Positions 8,685 to 19,737 of a DNA stretch of 57,611 nucleotides are shown one piece after another. The translations under genes were made by a program, and so were the position numbers. The notes below the pieces were generated by a model that saw only the letters and a program-made list of their open reading frames with translations, ran no database searches and was not told the DNA's origin. The stretch is taken from contig JAAUQL010000027.1 of NCBI GenBank assembly GCA_012033595.1, positions 1 through 57,611 of the forward strand, read 5' to 3'. Origin of the DNA: Cyclobacteriaceae bacterium (GTDB lineage Bacteria > Bacteroidota > Bacteroidia > Cytophagales > Cyclobacteriaceae). Numbering within the stretch: the stretch's first letter is position 1; every line of letters begins with the position of its first letter.

Positions 8685-9680
8685 ATGTCGAAATCATTAA
8701 TCACAGGCGGAGCCGGGTTTATCGGATCCCATGTAGCCAAACATTGCTTGAACTTAGGACATGAAGTTGTCATTTTAGATGACCTAAGTGGGGGTTTTGA
8801 AGATTATATTCCGCAGGGAGCCCATTTTGTAAAGGGTTCCATCACCGATCATGCTTTGCTGGCAGAGCTATTTGATAAGTATGAATTTGATTATGTTTAT
8901 CATCTGGCCGCCTATGCGGCAGAAGGGCTTTCACACTTTATCAGAAGGTTTAATTATACAAACAATTTGATTGGAAGCGTAAATCTGATTAACGAATCGG
9001 TAAAGCACAAGGTGAAATGTTTTGTTTTTACCAGCTCTATTGCAGTGTACGGACCAGGTCAACTACCCATGACAGAAGATATGATTCCGGAACCTGAAGA
9101 TCCGTATGGAGTGGCAAAATATGCTGTTGAAATGGATTTGAAAGCTGCGAAGCACATGTGGCCGAATTTTAATTATGTAGTTTTCAGGCCGCACAATGTT
9201 TATGGAGAAAATCAGAATATTGGTGATAAATACCGTAATGTAATAGGTATATTCATGAATCAAATAATGCAGGGTAAACCCCTCACCGTTTTTGGTGACG
9301 GCAAACAAACCCGTGCATTTTCATATATAGACGATGTGGCAATTCCCATCGCCCATTGTGTCGATAATACAAAAACCTACAACGAAATATTTAATATCGG
9401 AGCGGATAAGCCCTATTCTGTAAATGAGTTGATCGATGTGGTCGCCCGAAAATTTGGCGTATCGCCTCAAATAAGTTATCTGCAAGCAAGAAAAGAAGTA
9501 ATGCATGCATATTCGGATCACTCCAAAGCGCACGAGTTTTTTAAACTTGAGCATCCGGTTTCTTTGGAGGAAGGAATTGGAAAAATGGCTGAATGGGCAA
9601 AAAATGCAGGGGCACGTGAAAGTAGTGAATTTGGCGAAATAGAAGTAAAAGAAAACCTGCCTGATAGCTGGAAGAGATAG
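8685..9680 (+). CDS. NAD-dependent epimerase/dehydratase (UDP-glucose 4-epimerase-like)
   Basis: This 331-residue extended short-chain dehydrogenase interconverts or dehydrates nucleotide sugars. It shows the N-terminal NAD loop TGGAGFIGSH, DDLSGGFEDY, the YHLAAYAAEG strand, TSSIAVYGPG, and the catalytic YGVAK (YxxxK) with the matching serine in the TSS strand. NAD-contacting FRPHNVYGENQN, FGDGKQTRAFSYIDD and a NIGADKPYSV segment follow. It is likely an epimerase supplying a UDP-sugar to the neighbouring glycosyltransferases. The exact substrate is not readable from sequence. It sits 5 bp after the preceding gene and 20 bp before the next start, consistent with an operon. Confidence 0.9.
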   Translation: MSKSLITGGAGFIGSHVAKHCLNLGHEVVILDDLSGGFEDYIPQGAHFVKGSITDHALLAELFDKYEFDYVYHLAAYAAEGLSHFIRRFNYTNNLIGSVNLINESVKHKVKCFVFTSSIAVYGPGQLPMTEDMIPEPEDPYGVAKYAVEMDLKAAKHMWPNFNYVVFRPHNVYGENQNIGDKYRNVIGIFMNQIMQGKPLTVFGDGKQTRAFSYIDDVAIPIAHCVDNTKTYNEIFNIGADKPYSVNELIDVVARKFGVSPQISYLQARKEVMHAYSDHSKAHEFFKLEHPVSLEEGIGKMAEWAKNAGARESSEFGEIEVKENLPDSWKR

Positions 9681-9700
9681 AATTGCCAAACCAAAGCTTG

Positions 9701-10816
9701 ATGAAGCGTTTCAAAATCATTCACACCATACGACAAGGCAAAATCGGGGGCGGAGAAACCCACGTATTGAGCCTTGTCAAATATCTGGATCCCGAAAAAT
9801 TTGATTCAGCCGTATTGGCTTTTACCGATGGTGAACTCATCAGCACCCTGAACAATCTCCAGGTCAAAAATAATATCATTCACACCACCAAACCTTTCGA
9901 TTTTCGTGTGTGGAGACAGGTGTTGGCGTATTTTAAAGCACAAAAGCCAGATTTGATTCACGCCCATGGCACCAGGGCTTGTTCTAATTCATTGTGGGCA
10001 GCCAGAAAATTGGGAGTTCCGATTATTTATACCATTCACGGCTGGTCTTTTCATGAAGCCAACGGCAAGTTGGTGAATGCATTAAGAATTTATTCCGAAA
10101 AATATTTGACTGAAAAGGTTGATCTGAACATCAACGTTTCTAATTCTGATAAGAAAATCGGTGAGCGTGCTTTTAAACTTACCAACGCTGCGGTTATAGA
10201 AAATGGTGTGGACTTAAATTTTTTCAACCCGGATTTGAATTTTAATTCTATCAGGAAGCAATTTGGTATTCCCGAAAGGGCAGTCTTAATAGGGCATTTG
10301 GCGCGGATGACAGTGCAAAAAGACCCTTTCACCCTTTTGGAGGCCGCCAAGCTACTTTTAGATAGCGGCCGATCGTTTTATTTTATCTTCGTCGGAGGTG
10401 GAGATCTTAAAAGTGAGTTGGTAAAACGTACTTATGATTTTAAAATCGAAAAATTTGTGAAATTCTCTGATTTCGCCACCGATGTACGTCCCTTTCTCCA
10501 ATCGATAGATATTTTTTGCCTGCCGTCATTATGGGAAGGATTGCCAATAGGTATGCTCGAAGCACTTGCAATGAAAAAATACGTGGTGGCCAGTGATCTG
10601 GACGTGCACAAAGATATGCAAAATAGAAACATGGAGATGATCGATCTGTTTTCGGTGCGTTCTGTCCCTGCTTTGGCTGACGCCCTCATTTTGGCCAGCG
10701 GCAAACTTCAGAGAAAATCTGATTATGGAAAGATGGATAATATTGACATACTTCCCAAAATAAAGGTTTTGGAAAAATACTATCACGATTTGCTTAAAGC
10801 GGAGGCTTATGATTGA
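9701..10816 (+). CDS. Glycosyltransferase family 4 (GT-B fold)
   Basis: This is a cytoplasmic GT-B glycosyltransferase of 371 residues from the ATG at 9701. The frame stays open to a TTG at 9683, which I consider less likely. The N-terminal domain shows IHTIRQGKIGGGETHVLSLV and DLIHAHGTRACSNSL. The C-terminal nucleotide-sugar domain shows IGHLARMTVQKDPFTLLEAA, FIFVGGGDL and FCLPSLWEGLPIGMLEALAM, the family's E-x7-E motif. It ends in GCTTATGATTGA, overlapping the acyltransferase start by 8 bp, so the two are probably translated together. It adds one sugar to the repeat unit. The sugar is unknown. Confidence 0.9.
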   Translation: MKRFKIIHTIRQGKIGGGETHVLSLVKYLDPEKFDSAVLAFTDGELISTLNNLQVKNNIIHTTKPFDFRVWRQVLAYFKAQKPDLIHAHGTRACSNSLWAARKLGVPIIYTIHGWSFHEANGKLVNALRIYSEKYLTEKVDLNINVSNSDKKIGERAFKLTNAAVIENGVDLNFFNPDLNFNSIRKQFGIPERAVLIGHLARMTVQKDPFTLLEAAKLLLDSGRSFYFIFVGGGDLKSELVKRTYDFKIEKFVKFSDFATDVRPFLQSIDIFCLPSLWEGLPIGMLEALAMKKYVVASDLDVHKDMQNRNMEMIDLFSVRSVPALADALILASGKLQRKSDYGKMDNIDILPKIKVLEKYYHDLLKAEAYD

Positions 10817-11957
10817 TTATTTAAGGCAACTTCCAGATCGGTTAACGAGAATTACTACTTCTAGCAAGTTGATCAAAGAAATCGATGGGCTAAGGTTTGC
10901 GGCCATTTTGCCGGTGGTGGTCAACCATTTACAACAACGGGTAATGGATAATGCTCCTGTTCCCATTGAAGAAAATACAGCTTCGATTTACGTAGGCAGA
11001 GGGGGTGTAGGGGTAGAATTATTTTTTGTGATTAGTGGGTTTGTGCTTGCGCTACCATTTGCGTCTCATTATTTGTTTGGTTCGAAGAAGGTGAACCTAA
11101 AAAGTTATTTCGTTAGGAGACTGACCAGGCTCGAACCCCCATATGTGATTTCGATGACCGGTTTCCTTATTGTACTACTGGTAATAGTGAATATGCCCTT
11201 TTCAGAAATCTTCCCGCACTATTTGGCCAGTATTTTTTATATGCACAATATCATTTACCACACCTGGAGCGCACTAAACCCGGTGGCATGGTCACTGGAA
11301 GTTGAAGTACAGTTTTATATCCTTGCACCGCTTTTGGCTTTCGTTTTCTTTAGTCATGGCAACCGCAAGCACATCAACCTTTTGCTATTTATTTCAATTA
11401 TAGCCATCATTTTGATCCAACAGTATTTTGGTCTTCAAAAGCCCCCGTACTTTTTGACTATTCTTGCTTATTTCCAACTCTTTTTGACAGGCTTTATTCT
11501 GGTTAACCTCTATTTAACTAGCTGGAAAAAACATGTAGTCAGAAGTTATGTATTTGACGTGTTGGGCATTGTGGCTTTTGTAGGAATGTTCATGTCCACC
11601 GGTTTCGATTTGCATAAACGTCTTTTGCTTGTTTTGTTTATTTTCCTATTTATTTATTCTGTATTTCGCGGAAAACTGATCAATTCATTCTTCACCAACA
11701 AGTGGGTTACCAGTATAGGAGGGATGTGTTACACCATTTATCTGTTACACCTCCCTCTTGCAGAATTATATATCAGGTTGGCCAAACCATTGTATATCGG
11801 CAACACCTGGGGCATCAATTTGCTTATTCATACTTTGGTATTTTTGCCTTTAGTGCTCATTATCAGCATAGTATTTTTTTTACTAGTGGAAAAACCTTGC
11901 ATGGATAGAGATTGGCCAAAAAAACTTATTATGTGGTTCAGAGCCCGGTTTTCATAA
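10809..11957 (+). CDS. Acyltransferase 3 family membrane protein (O-acyltransferase, copy 1)
   Basis: This OafA/WecH-type integral membrane protein of 382 residues transfers acyl groups, most often acetyl, to surface sugars. The N-terminal signature is EIDGLRFAAILPVVVNHL, with the conserved arginine and histidine, followed by GVGVELFFVISGFVLALPF and FVRRLTRLEPPY. About ten hydrophobic segments follow, with the NPVAWSLEVEVQFYILAPLL motif and a C-terminal WVTSIGGMCYTIYLLHLPL. It overlaps the GT4 gene by 8 bp. It is the first of five acyltransferase-3 genes in the locus. The acyl donor and target sugar are unknown. Confidence 0.9.
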   Translation: MIDYLRQLPDRLTRITTSSKLIKEIDGLRFAAILPVVVNHLQQRVMDNAPVPIEENTASIYVGRGGVGVELFFVISGFVLALPFASHYLFGSKKVNLKSYFVRRLTRLEPPYVISMTGFLIVLLVIVNMPFSEIFPHYLASIFYMHNIIYHTWSALNPVAWSLEVEVQFYILAPLLAFVFFSHGNRKHINLLLFISIIAIILIQQYFGLQKPPYFLTILAYFQLFLTGFILVNLYLTSWKKHVVRSYVFDVLGIVAFVGMFMSTGFDLHKRLLLVLFIFLFIYSVFRGKLINSFFTNKWVTSIGGMCYTIYLLHLPLAELYIRLAKPLYIGNTWGINLLIHTLVFLPLVLIISIVFFLLVEKPCMDRDWPKKLIMWFRARFS

Positions 11958-12125
11958 ATCTATTTGCAGGCTACCAATAATTAATTGTTATATTTCAAGG
12001 TTAAAGACCTGACATATTCTTGGAGTTTATAGGTATAATGCTTAGTGCTGACTTTTATGATAAAGTCGTAGCCAAGTATTACATCTTTTTTTTTATGTGC
12101 ATTTAGCCATATACATATTATGAAA

Positions 12126-12133
12126 TATATTTG
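12126..12133 (+). promoter_or_regulatory. -7 promoter box (TATATTTG) before the giant PKD protein
   Basis: TATATTTG matches TAnnTTTG, 22 bp before the ATG at 12156. The spot 19 bp upstream reads TTAG, a near match to TTG. This suggests the esterase-PKD/porP genes are transcribed separately from the glycosyltransferase operon. Confidence 0.5.
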
Positions 12134-12155
12134 GAATTAAAACTAAACAGCAATC

Positions 12156-15100
12156 ATGCGTTGGCCATCCGAAGTTACCAGGTTAATATCTATTTGCCTT
12201 GTATTATTTTTAAGTAGTGTGAGTGGTTTAAAGGCGCAATCCTCTTTTAAGCCCATTAGCAAACCCAATCCTTTCAAGCCCGGTCAAAATTCACCTTTTG
12301 GCTACTGGGAATACCTGCCTGATGGATACAATTCAAATTTAGACAAATGGCCGCTTATTGTTTTTTTACCCGGGTTGGGCGAAAAAGGTAATGGTACCAC
12401 AGAATTGAACAAATTGCTCTCCAATGGCCCGCCAAAATTGATTAATAAGGGTAAGGATTTTCCATTTTTGATTATGTCACCCCAAAGCTGGAATGGGTGG
12501 TGGGATGCAGATGTGCTGGTCTATTTCCTCGATCATTTGGAGAAAAACTATCGGGTAGATAAAGATCGCGTATATTTTACCGGATTGAGTGCTGGAGGTA
12601 TAGGTACATGGGGATTTTGCACCAAGTACCCTGAACGTGTGGCGGCAATGGTGGCTATAGCAGGAAGTGGGGAAGGATTAAAAAATCCATGCAATCTTAG
12701 CGATGTGCCGGTTTGGGCTTTTCATGGCGATGCCGACGGTACTGTGTCTCCTTATGGTTCTATCAATGCGGTAAATAATCTTAACAAATGCACTCCAAAA
12801 CCAGACCCTAAAGCAAAGCTAACAATTTATCCGGGAGTGGGGCATAACTCCTGGGATCGAACCTACGATGGATCTGGTATGGGTAAAGAAAGTAAGAGCT
12901 ACGATCCTTTTGACATCAGTATTTACGACTGGTTTCTTCAATATTCCAAAAAAAAATATCGGTAAACCTAGGTAACGACCGTACCGTCACGTTGCCCACC
13001 AGTGATATCACCCTCAATAGCACTATTTCTTCAGCCAATCCGATTACTACTTATGCCTGGACTAAGCAATCTGGCCCGACAGCTACCCTTGCCAATGCCA
13101 ACACACCTACCCTTTCCGTTTCGAAATTAGTAGAAGGAACCTATATTTTCCGTCTAACGATCACTGATAACAAAGGAAGCCAGGTTTATGACGAGGTAAA
13201 AGTGAGTGTTTTACCACAAGAGGTCAATAACGCTCCAAAGGTTGATGCTGGAATTGATCAGGTTATTGTTCCCCCTACAAATTTTGTGGTGATAGAGGGG
13301 AAAGGCATAGATGGGGATGGAAGTATTGTTTCTTATTCCTGGAAAAGGTAAGTGGGCCTGCCGCCTCGTTACAAAATCAAAATACCGCTATACTGACTGC
13401 CACCAATGTGGTGCCTGGTATTTATGTCTTTGGTCTCACCGTAACTGATGATGATGGTGCAACCGGATATGATGAAATGAAGGTGACCGTTGAAGTGGCC
13501 AATGTTGATCCCCAAGCCGATGCTGGCGATGACAAAACCATACAATTACCAACCAGTAGCCTTGTGTTGGAAGGCCATGGTACTGATTCAGATGGTAGTA
13601 TAGCTACCTACGAATGGTCAAAGCAAAGTGGGCCAACAGCCACTCTGGTAAACCCAAATACGGCCATCCTTACGTTAAAGGATTTGGTACAAGGAAATTA
13701 TACAATTAGGCTCACCGTTACTGATAACAAAGGTGCTACGGCCTATGACGAAATGAAGTTGATCGTTGAGGCTGTTAATTCATCGCCCACTGCCTCAGCC
13801 GGTTTGGACAAAGCCCTGAAATTGCCAGTGAATTCGACCAACCTGGAAGGTAGTGGTATCGACAATGATGGTACTGTGGTTTCTTACTCCTGGGTGAAAG
13901 TGAGCGGAGGAGTCGCAACTTTGACCAATACCAAAGCTTCAACACTTTCAATTGAAGACCTGGTAGCCGGTGAATATATTTTTGGTCTTACTGTATCTGA
14001 TGATGATGGGGCAACGGGATACGATGAAGTAAAGGTGACCGTAGATGCAGCCAATCAATTGCCACAGGCAAAAGCTGGTAGCGATGTGATACTATATCTT
14101 CCCACAAATTCCATTTCCATTGATGGGATGGGGTTAGATGGTGATGGAACTATCGTTACTTACCAATGGCTTAAAAAAAGCGGACCTGCCGCTATAATTG
14201 ATAACACCGACCAACCGACCGTTAGCCTATCGAGTCTGGTACAAGGCACTTATGTGTTATCTTTTACCGTCGAGGACAATGATGGCGGCAGTGCCACTGA
14301 CGAAGTATCAATATTTGTACTGGTCGCCAATGAACCGCCCAAAGCCTTTGCAGGAGATGATATCGTCTTGCAATTACCAACAAATTCTACCACTATTTCG
14401 GGTAAGGGCTCTGATGCAGATGGAATTATTGCCTCTTATGCTTGGGAAAAAGTGAGTGGTCCAGATGCGAAAATGGAAAACATGAGCAGTGCGACATTAA
14501 AAATATCTGAGTTGCTGGAGGGGAATTATGTCTTTGGCCTCACCGTAGTAGACGATGATGGAGCCAGCAACTATGACGAGGTAAATGTGAATGTAACTAG
14601 TGCCAATTCAAATCCTCAAGTAGATGCAGGTGAAGATCAGCAAATCACTTTGCCCACCAATACCATCAATATTACAGCATTTGCAAGCGATCAGGATGGT
14701 TCGGTGATATCATACTTGTGGGAAAAGACAAGTGGAGGATCAGCCAGTTTAATCAATATAAATACATCTGTTTTGTCTGTGGAAGATCTAGTTGCCGGGG
14801 TATATACCTTCTCGATTACGGTGACTGATAATGATGGAGCAAGCGCCGCTGATTTGGTAAAAGTTACGGTTTTGAATGCCAACAGTCCTCCAAAAGCCAA
14901 TGCAGGTACAGATATCAATTTGACTTTGCCTACCAACTCTGTGATTATTGAGGGGATGGGAAGCGATAAAGATGGATCTGTCGCAAGCCAGAAATGGATA
15001 AAAGTTTCTGGTCCGGGCGTTACCATGAGCAATGACACAAAGCTTGACCTGTCTTTGAATGATTTGCTACAAGGTACCTATGTTTTCGGGCTGACGGTAT

Positions 15101-18100
15101 TCGATAATTTAGGAGCTTCGGGGTATGATGAAGTTATTGTAAATGTATCGCCAGAGCCGGTAAATATAATTCCAAATGTTGATGCAGGGCCAGATATAGC
15201 TATTACCCTCCCAACCAATACAACAAAACTCTCCAGCACCTCAAACGACCCGGATGGAAGTATTATCAACTACTTGTGGGAAAAATCCAGTGGAGGAGCA
15301 GTAAACGTATTGACGCCAAACCAGCCACAAACCGACCTAAATGGATTAGCGGCCGGCCAATATGTATTTACCATTACGGTTACTGATAATAAAGGAGCCA
15401 AAAAATCCGACGAGGTGAAGGTTACTGTTTTTGAGCAAGCGAAAAACAACCCACCGGTAGTTAAGGCTGGTACGGATATCAACATTCGTTTGCCGCAAGC
15501 ATCAGCCACTTTTGCTACTACGGTTACCGATTCTGATGGCACCATTGCGAGTTTTTCCTGGTTTCAGGTGTCTGGTCCCAATACGGCTATGTTTAACAAC
15601 AAAACCATTCAAAACCCAAGCATATCAGGTTTGATCGTTGGGAAGTATACCTTTAGATTGACTGCCACCGACAACGACGGGGAGGCTACTAGTGACGAAA
15701 TTGTTGTCTCCGTAAATGACATAAACCAAGCACCTGGTGTAGATGCAGGATCAGATATATTGATTTTATTACCTGACAATTCTGTTTCAATTAGTGCTGA
15801 TGCCTCAGATCTGGATGGCACCATTGCCACCTACTTCTGGAAAAGGGTAAGTGGGCCAAACGGGGAAACCATGACTAATGTGAATACCCAAACCGTGAAT
15901 ATCTCTAATCTGAGCGCAGGTATATATGTGTATCAGGTGGATGTCACAGACAATGAAGGGGCTATTGGCAGCGACCAGATTAAAGTAACGGTGCAAGCGC
16001 TCAATAAAATACCACAAGCTTACGCAGGTGTTGATTTCGACATCCAATTACCTACGGACAAAACCAACGTATATGGCTCAGGAAAGGATGATGATGGAAC
16101 TATCGTCACATACGGTTGGAGCAAGCTAAGCGGGCCAGTGGTGACCATGGTCAATCAAAATACGGCTACCCTATCTTTAGAAAATCTTTTGGCTGGAACA
16201 TACAGTTTCAGACTTACTGTTACAGACAATAGTGGTGCAAGTAATTTTGATGATGTCATAATCAAGGTATTGCCAATTGTGGAAAACATCGCTCCTCAAG
16301 CATTTGCAGGAAACGATAAGTCCATCACATTGCCTACCAGCTCGGTTACATTTGATGGTTCAGGCATAGATAGTGATGGTTCTATTTCTGCATATTTTTG
16401 GGAGAAGATCAATGGCGGGGCGGCCACCTTATCCAATATCAACAATGCCATTTTATCTGTAAAAAACTTAGTTCAGGGGGTATATGTATTTAGATTGACT
16501 GTGACCGACAACGCTGGAGCTAAAGGGTATGACGAAGTGGAACTCGTCGTAAATCCAGAGTTTGTCAACCAACCGCCGAGAATCAATGCCGGTCCAGACA
16601 TCAAGCTTACACTTCCTGTCAATTCTGTTAATATTACAGGTAAAGGAAACGACCTCGACGGCACCATCATCAGCTATCTTTGGCAAAAAACATCAGGCCC
16701 TACGGCAACACTTAGCAATACTGATAAGTCAACATTGAGTGTATCTAACCTGTCGGAAGGTTCTTATAGCTTTACCATTACGGTAACGGACGATAAGGGC
16801 GCAAGTGCTTCAGACAAAGTAGATGTATTTGTAAGCTCCACTATTGTGAATCAGTTGCCACAGGCCAATGCGGGAGAAGACAGGGAAATTAGTTTGCCGA
16901 CCAGCACCGTCACTCTCGATGGCAATGGTTCTGATCCGGATGGTAGTATTGCAAGTTATGCCTGGATCAAAATTTCTGGTCCCACTGCCAAACTTACCAA
17001 TGATCAAACTGCCAGGTTAAGTTTAAGCGAGCTGGTTTCCGGAACTTATACTTTCAGACTTACTGTAGTTGATAACTTGGGTTTGAGCAATTCGGATGAA
17101 GTAAAAGTTCTGGTGCATCCGGAAGAAGTCAACAAAATTCCGTTTGTAAATGCTGGAGATGATAAAGTCATCGTATTACCTACCAATTCCATAAACATAG
17201 AAGGCGGTGGTTCTGACTCCGATGGCACAATTGTTTCTTATAAATGGACTAAGATATCCGGCCCTGCAGCTACCATGTCAAATACAGACAAAAATCTACT
17301 GGTACTTGCCGGACTTGTTGAGGGAACATATACCTTCCGACTTACGGTCATAGATGATGAAGGTGCCAGTGCGTTTGATCAGATGGTGCTGACAGTGAAT
17401 GCAGGTACTGTAAATCAGAAACCTGTTGCCTATGCAGGAATTAATAAAAGCATAAAACTACCCACTAATACAGTAGTTTTAGACGGAAGCGGTTCTGATG
17501 CCGATGGCTCTATCGCAGCATACAGGTGGCAAAAAGTGACTGGGGCTGCCGCAGTATTGTCCAATATTAATACAGCATCACTCACAGTCAATAATATGGT
17601 AGCCGGCACGTATATTTTCAGATTGACCGTAACCGACGACGATGGTGATAAAAGCTCGGATGATGTACGTGTAGTAGTGGTGACGTCAGATGTAAATACA
17701 AATCCAGTCGTAAATGCAGGCAACGATATCAATATTCAGTTGCCTACCAACAGTGCAAATCTGACTGCTCTGGCCAGCGACGCCAATGGCAGTATTGACA
17801 GCTATCAATGGAAACAGATCGGTGGCAGCGCTGTCACAACTTCTGATCTTAACCAATCCAGCCTGTCGTTGACCAACCTGAGCATCGGAGTGTATTTATT
17901 TAGGATCACCGTCACAGACAATGAAGGGGCAACCGATTTTGATGAAATAAAAGTGACTGTAGAGCACAGCAGTGTGAATGCAGCCCCCATTGCCGATGCA
18001 GGAGATGATATACAGTTATCATTGCCCACCAACGCAGTGACCATAGTCGGTAAGGGCAGTGATGTCGATGGCACAATTTCCAGTTACAGTTGGGTGAAAA

Positions 18101-19659
18101 TCAGTGGGCCTTCCGTCACTATAAGCAACGGCACCGGAGCAACAGTTTCTTTGTCGGATATGACAGAGGGAAAATATGTATTTCGTTTTACGGTGAAAGA
18201 TAATAGTGGAGGGTCAGCACAGGATGAAGTGATAGTGTATTTAACCCCTGAAATAGTTAACAAAGCACCAGAGGCTCAAGCTGGCAAAGATGCAGAGTTG
18301 ATCCTTCCAAACAACAGCATCACGATAGATGGAACGGGCAGTGACGTAGATGGATTTATAGTTACTTACGCATGGCAACAGGTTTCTGGTCCGGATTTGG
18401 CTATTGGCATACTGAATAGTTCAAAATTGATCTTGAAAAATCTGGCAGAAGGCTCATATCAATTTAAACTAACAGTAACGGACAACGAAGAGGCAAGTGG
18501 ATCAGATTATGTATCGGTAATGGTGTATCCTGAAAATTCAAATTTTCCCCCAATTGTGAACTTGGGAGAAGGCTTCTCAAATTCATTGCCTTTAGATAGC
18601 TTAACAATAGAGGCAAAAGTGAGTGATCCCGATGGGACAATAGTAGCATACAACTGGCAAAAGCTGTCAGGTGCCCAGGTTACCCTACAGCCAAATAATG
18701 ACAGGTTGGTGTTGAAAGATATAAAGGAAGGAACATATGTTTTTCGCCTAAGCGTGACGGACGACGATGGAGCCAGCGCTTTTGCAGACATCATCATCAC
18801 CATCAACCCATCCAATATAAATAGAAGTCCTCGGGTAGATGCTGGCAGCGATATGTATATCACCCTGCCGCTCGATTCTGTTGAATTGTTGGCTACAGCC
18901 AATGATCCTGATGGAGATGCATTGACTGTGGTATGGAAGCAGCTCTCTGGGTCATTGGTGTCTTTGGATGGAGTTGGAAGTTTGGTTTTGAAAGTGACCA
19001 ATCTCAATGAGGGCAGTTATGTATTTGAATTTGCGGCCACTGACCATCTTGGGGCTACAGCCACAGATCAGGTTCGGTTGTTTGTATCGCCGTTGCCTTC
19101 GGAAAATATGCCTCCTATTGCCATAGCAGGCGCAGATACTACACTGATGAAATCATTAAATAACATAATGATTATTGGTGGCAGCTACGATGCCGACGGT
19201 TTAATCCTTTCTTATCAATGGCAATTGATCCATGGTCCAGTGATCGACAATGAGATCATCTATTCCGATACGTTGATATTAAGGAATTTAGAGGTTGGAG
19301 AATATGTGTACCGGCTCACAGTAATGGACAACGATTCGGCAGAAGCCAGTGATGAGCTGAGCATTATTATTTTAGAGAATGATCTCGACGACTTAGGCGC
19401 GCATAAGGTTTTCTCGCCCGATGGCAACGGCATAGATGACTATTGGGAGATAGACAACCTGGACATGGTGTCGGGATGCCGCTTACTGATATTCAACCGT
19501 TTTGGGCTCAAGGTATTCGAGAGCAACAATTACAACAACGACTGGGACGGTACGTATGGTGGGCGAACTTTGCCAGAAGGCGACTACTACTATGTGATCA
19601 AATGTGATGATAAGGCCAAAGTGGCCAGCGGTGGGGTTAGGATTATAAAGGATTACTAA
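12156..19659 (+). CDS. Giant secreted esterase with 23 PKD-like repeats and T9SS type B C-terminal domain; frame breaks at 12948 and 13343
   Basis: With two single-base corrections this encodes one protein of about 2,500 residues. Residues 1-28 are a signal peptide. Residues about 30-268 form an alpha/beta-hydrolase esterase: IVFLPGLGEKG, nucleophile elbow GLSAGG (Ser145), HGDADG (His190 to Asp194, supplying the acid), and GVGHNSW (His230). Then come about 23 PKD-like repeats of roughly 88 residues, each starting like DAGxDxxxxLPTNS. The C-terminus (VFSPDGNGIDDYWEI to the end) is the gliding-motility-associated type B sorting domain used for T9SS export. The first break is in the A9 run at 12948-12956 and would leave a 269-residue esterase alone. 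The second is in the A4 run at 13343-13346, inside repeat 2. In both cases the other frame resumes the repeat pattern at once. The porP-like gene follows 78 bp later, the usual partner of type B cargo. Its role is perhaps de-acylation of surface polysaccharide (inference). Confidence 0.85.
12966..19380 (+). repeat. Tandem array of about 23 PKD-like domains (coding repeats)
   Basis: About 23 units of roughly 265 bp encode immunoglobulin-like PKD domains. The shared skeleton is: N-x-x-P-x-A/V-D-A-G-x-D, LPTNS, G-x-D-x-DG-x-I-x-S/T-Y-x-W, K-x-SGP, LxVxxLxxGxYxFxLTVTDNxGA, DEVxVxV. Units differ clearly at the DNA level, so this is an old array rather than a recent expansion. The last three units are the most divergent. 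Confidence 0.85.
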
Positions 19660-19737
19660 AGAATTGGTAAGTCTGCCTTGGATAAACCCAAACAGGGTAG
19701 CGGTGGGGCAGCGCAAGCCAATGCGAACAGCATACAG

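Noticed and set aside
12966-19380. CRISPR array or satellite repeat
   Set aside because: The period of about 265 bp, an open reading frame throughout, and conservation at the protein level show coding PKD-like repeats, not CRISPR repeats and spacers.
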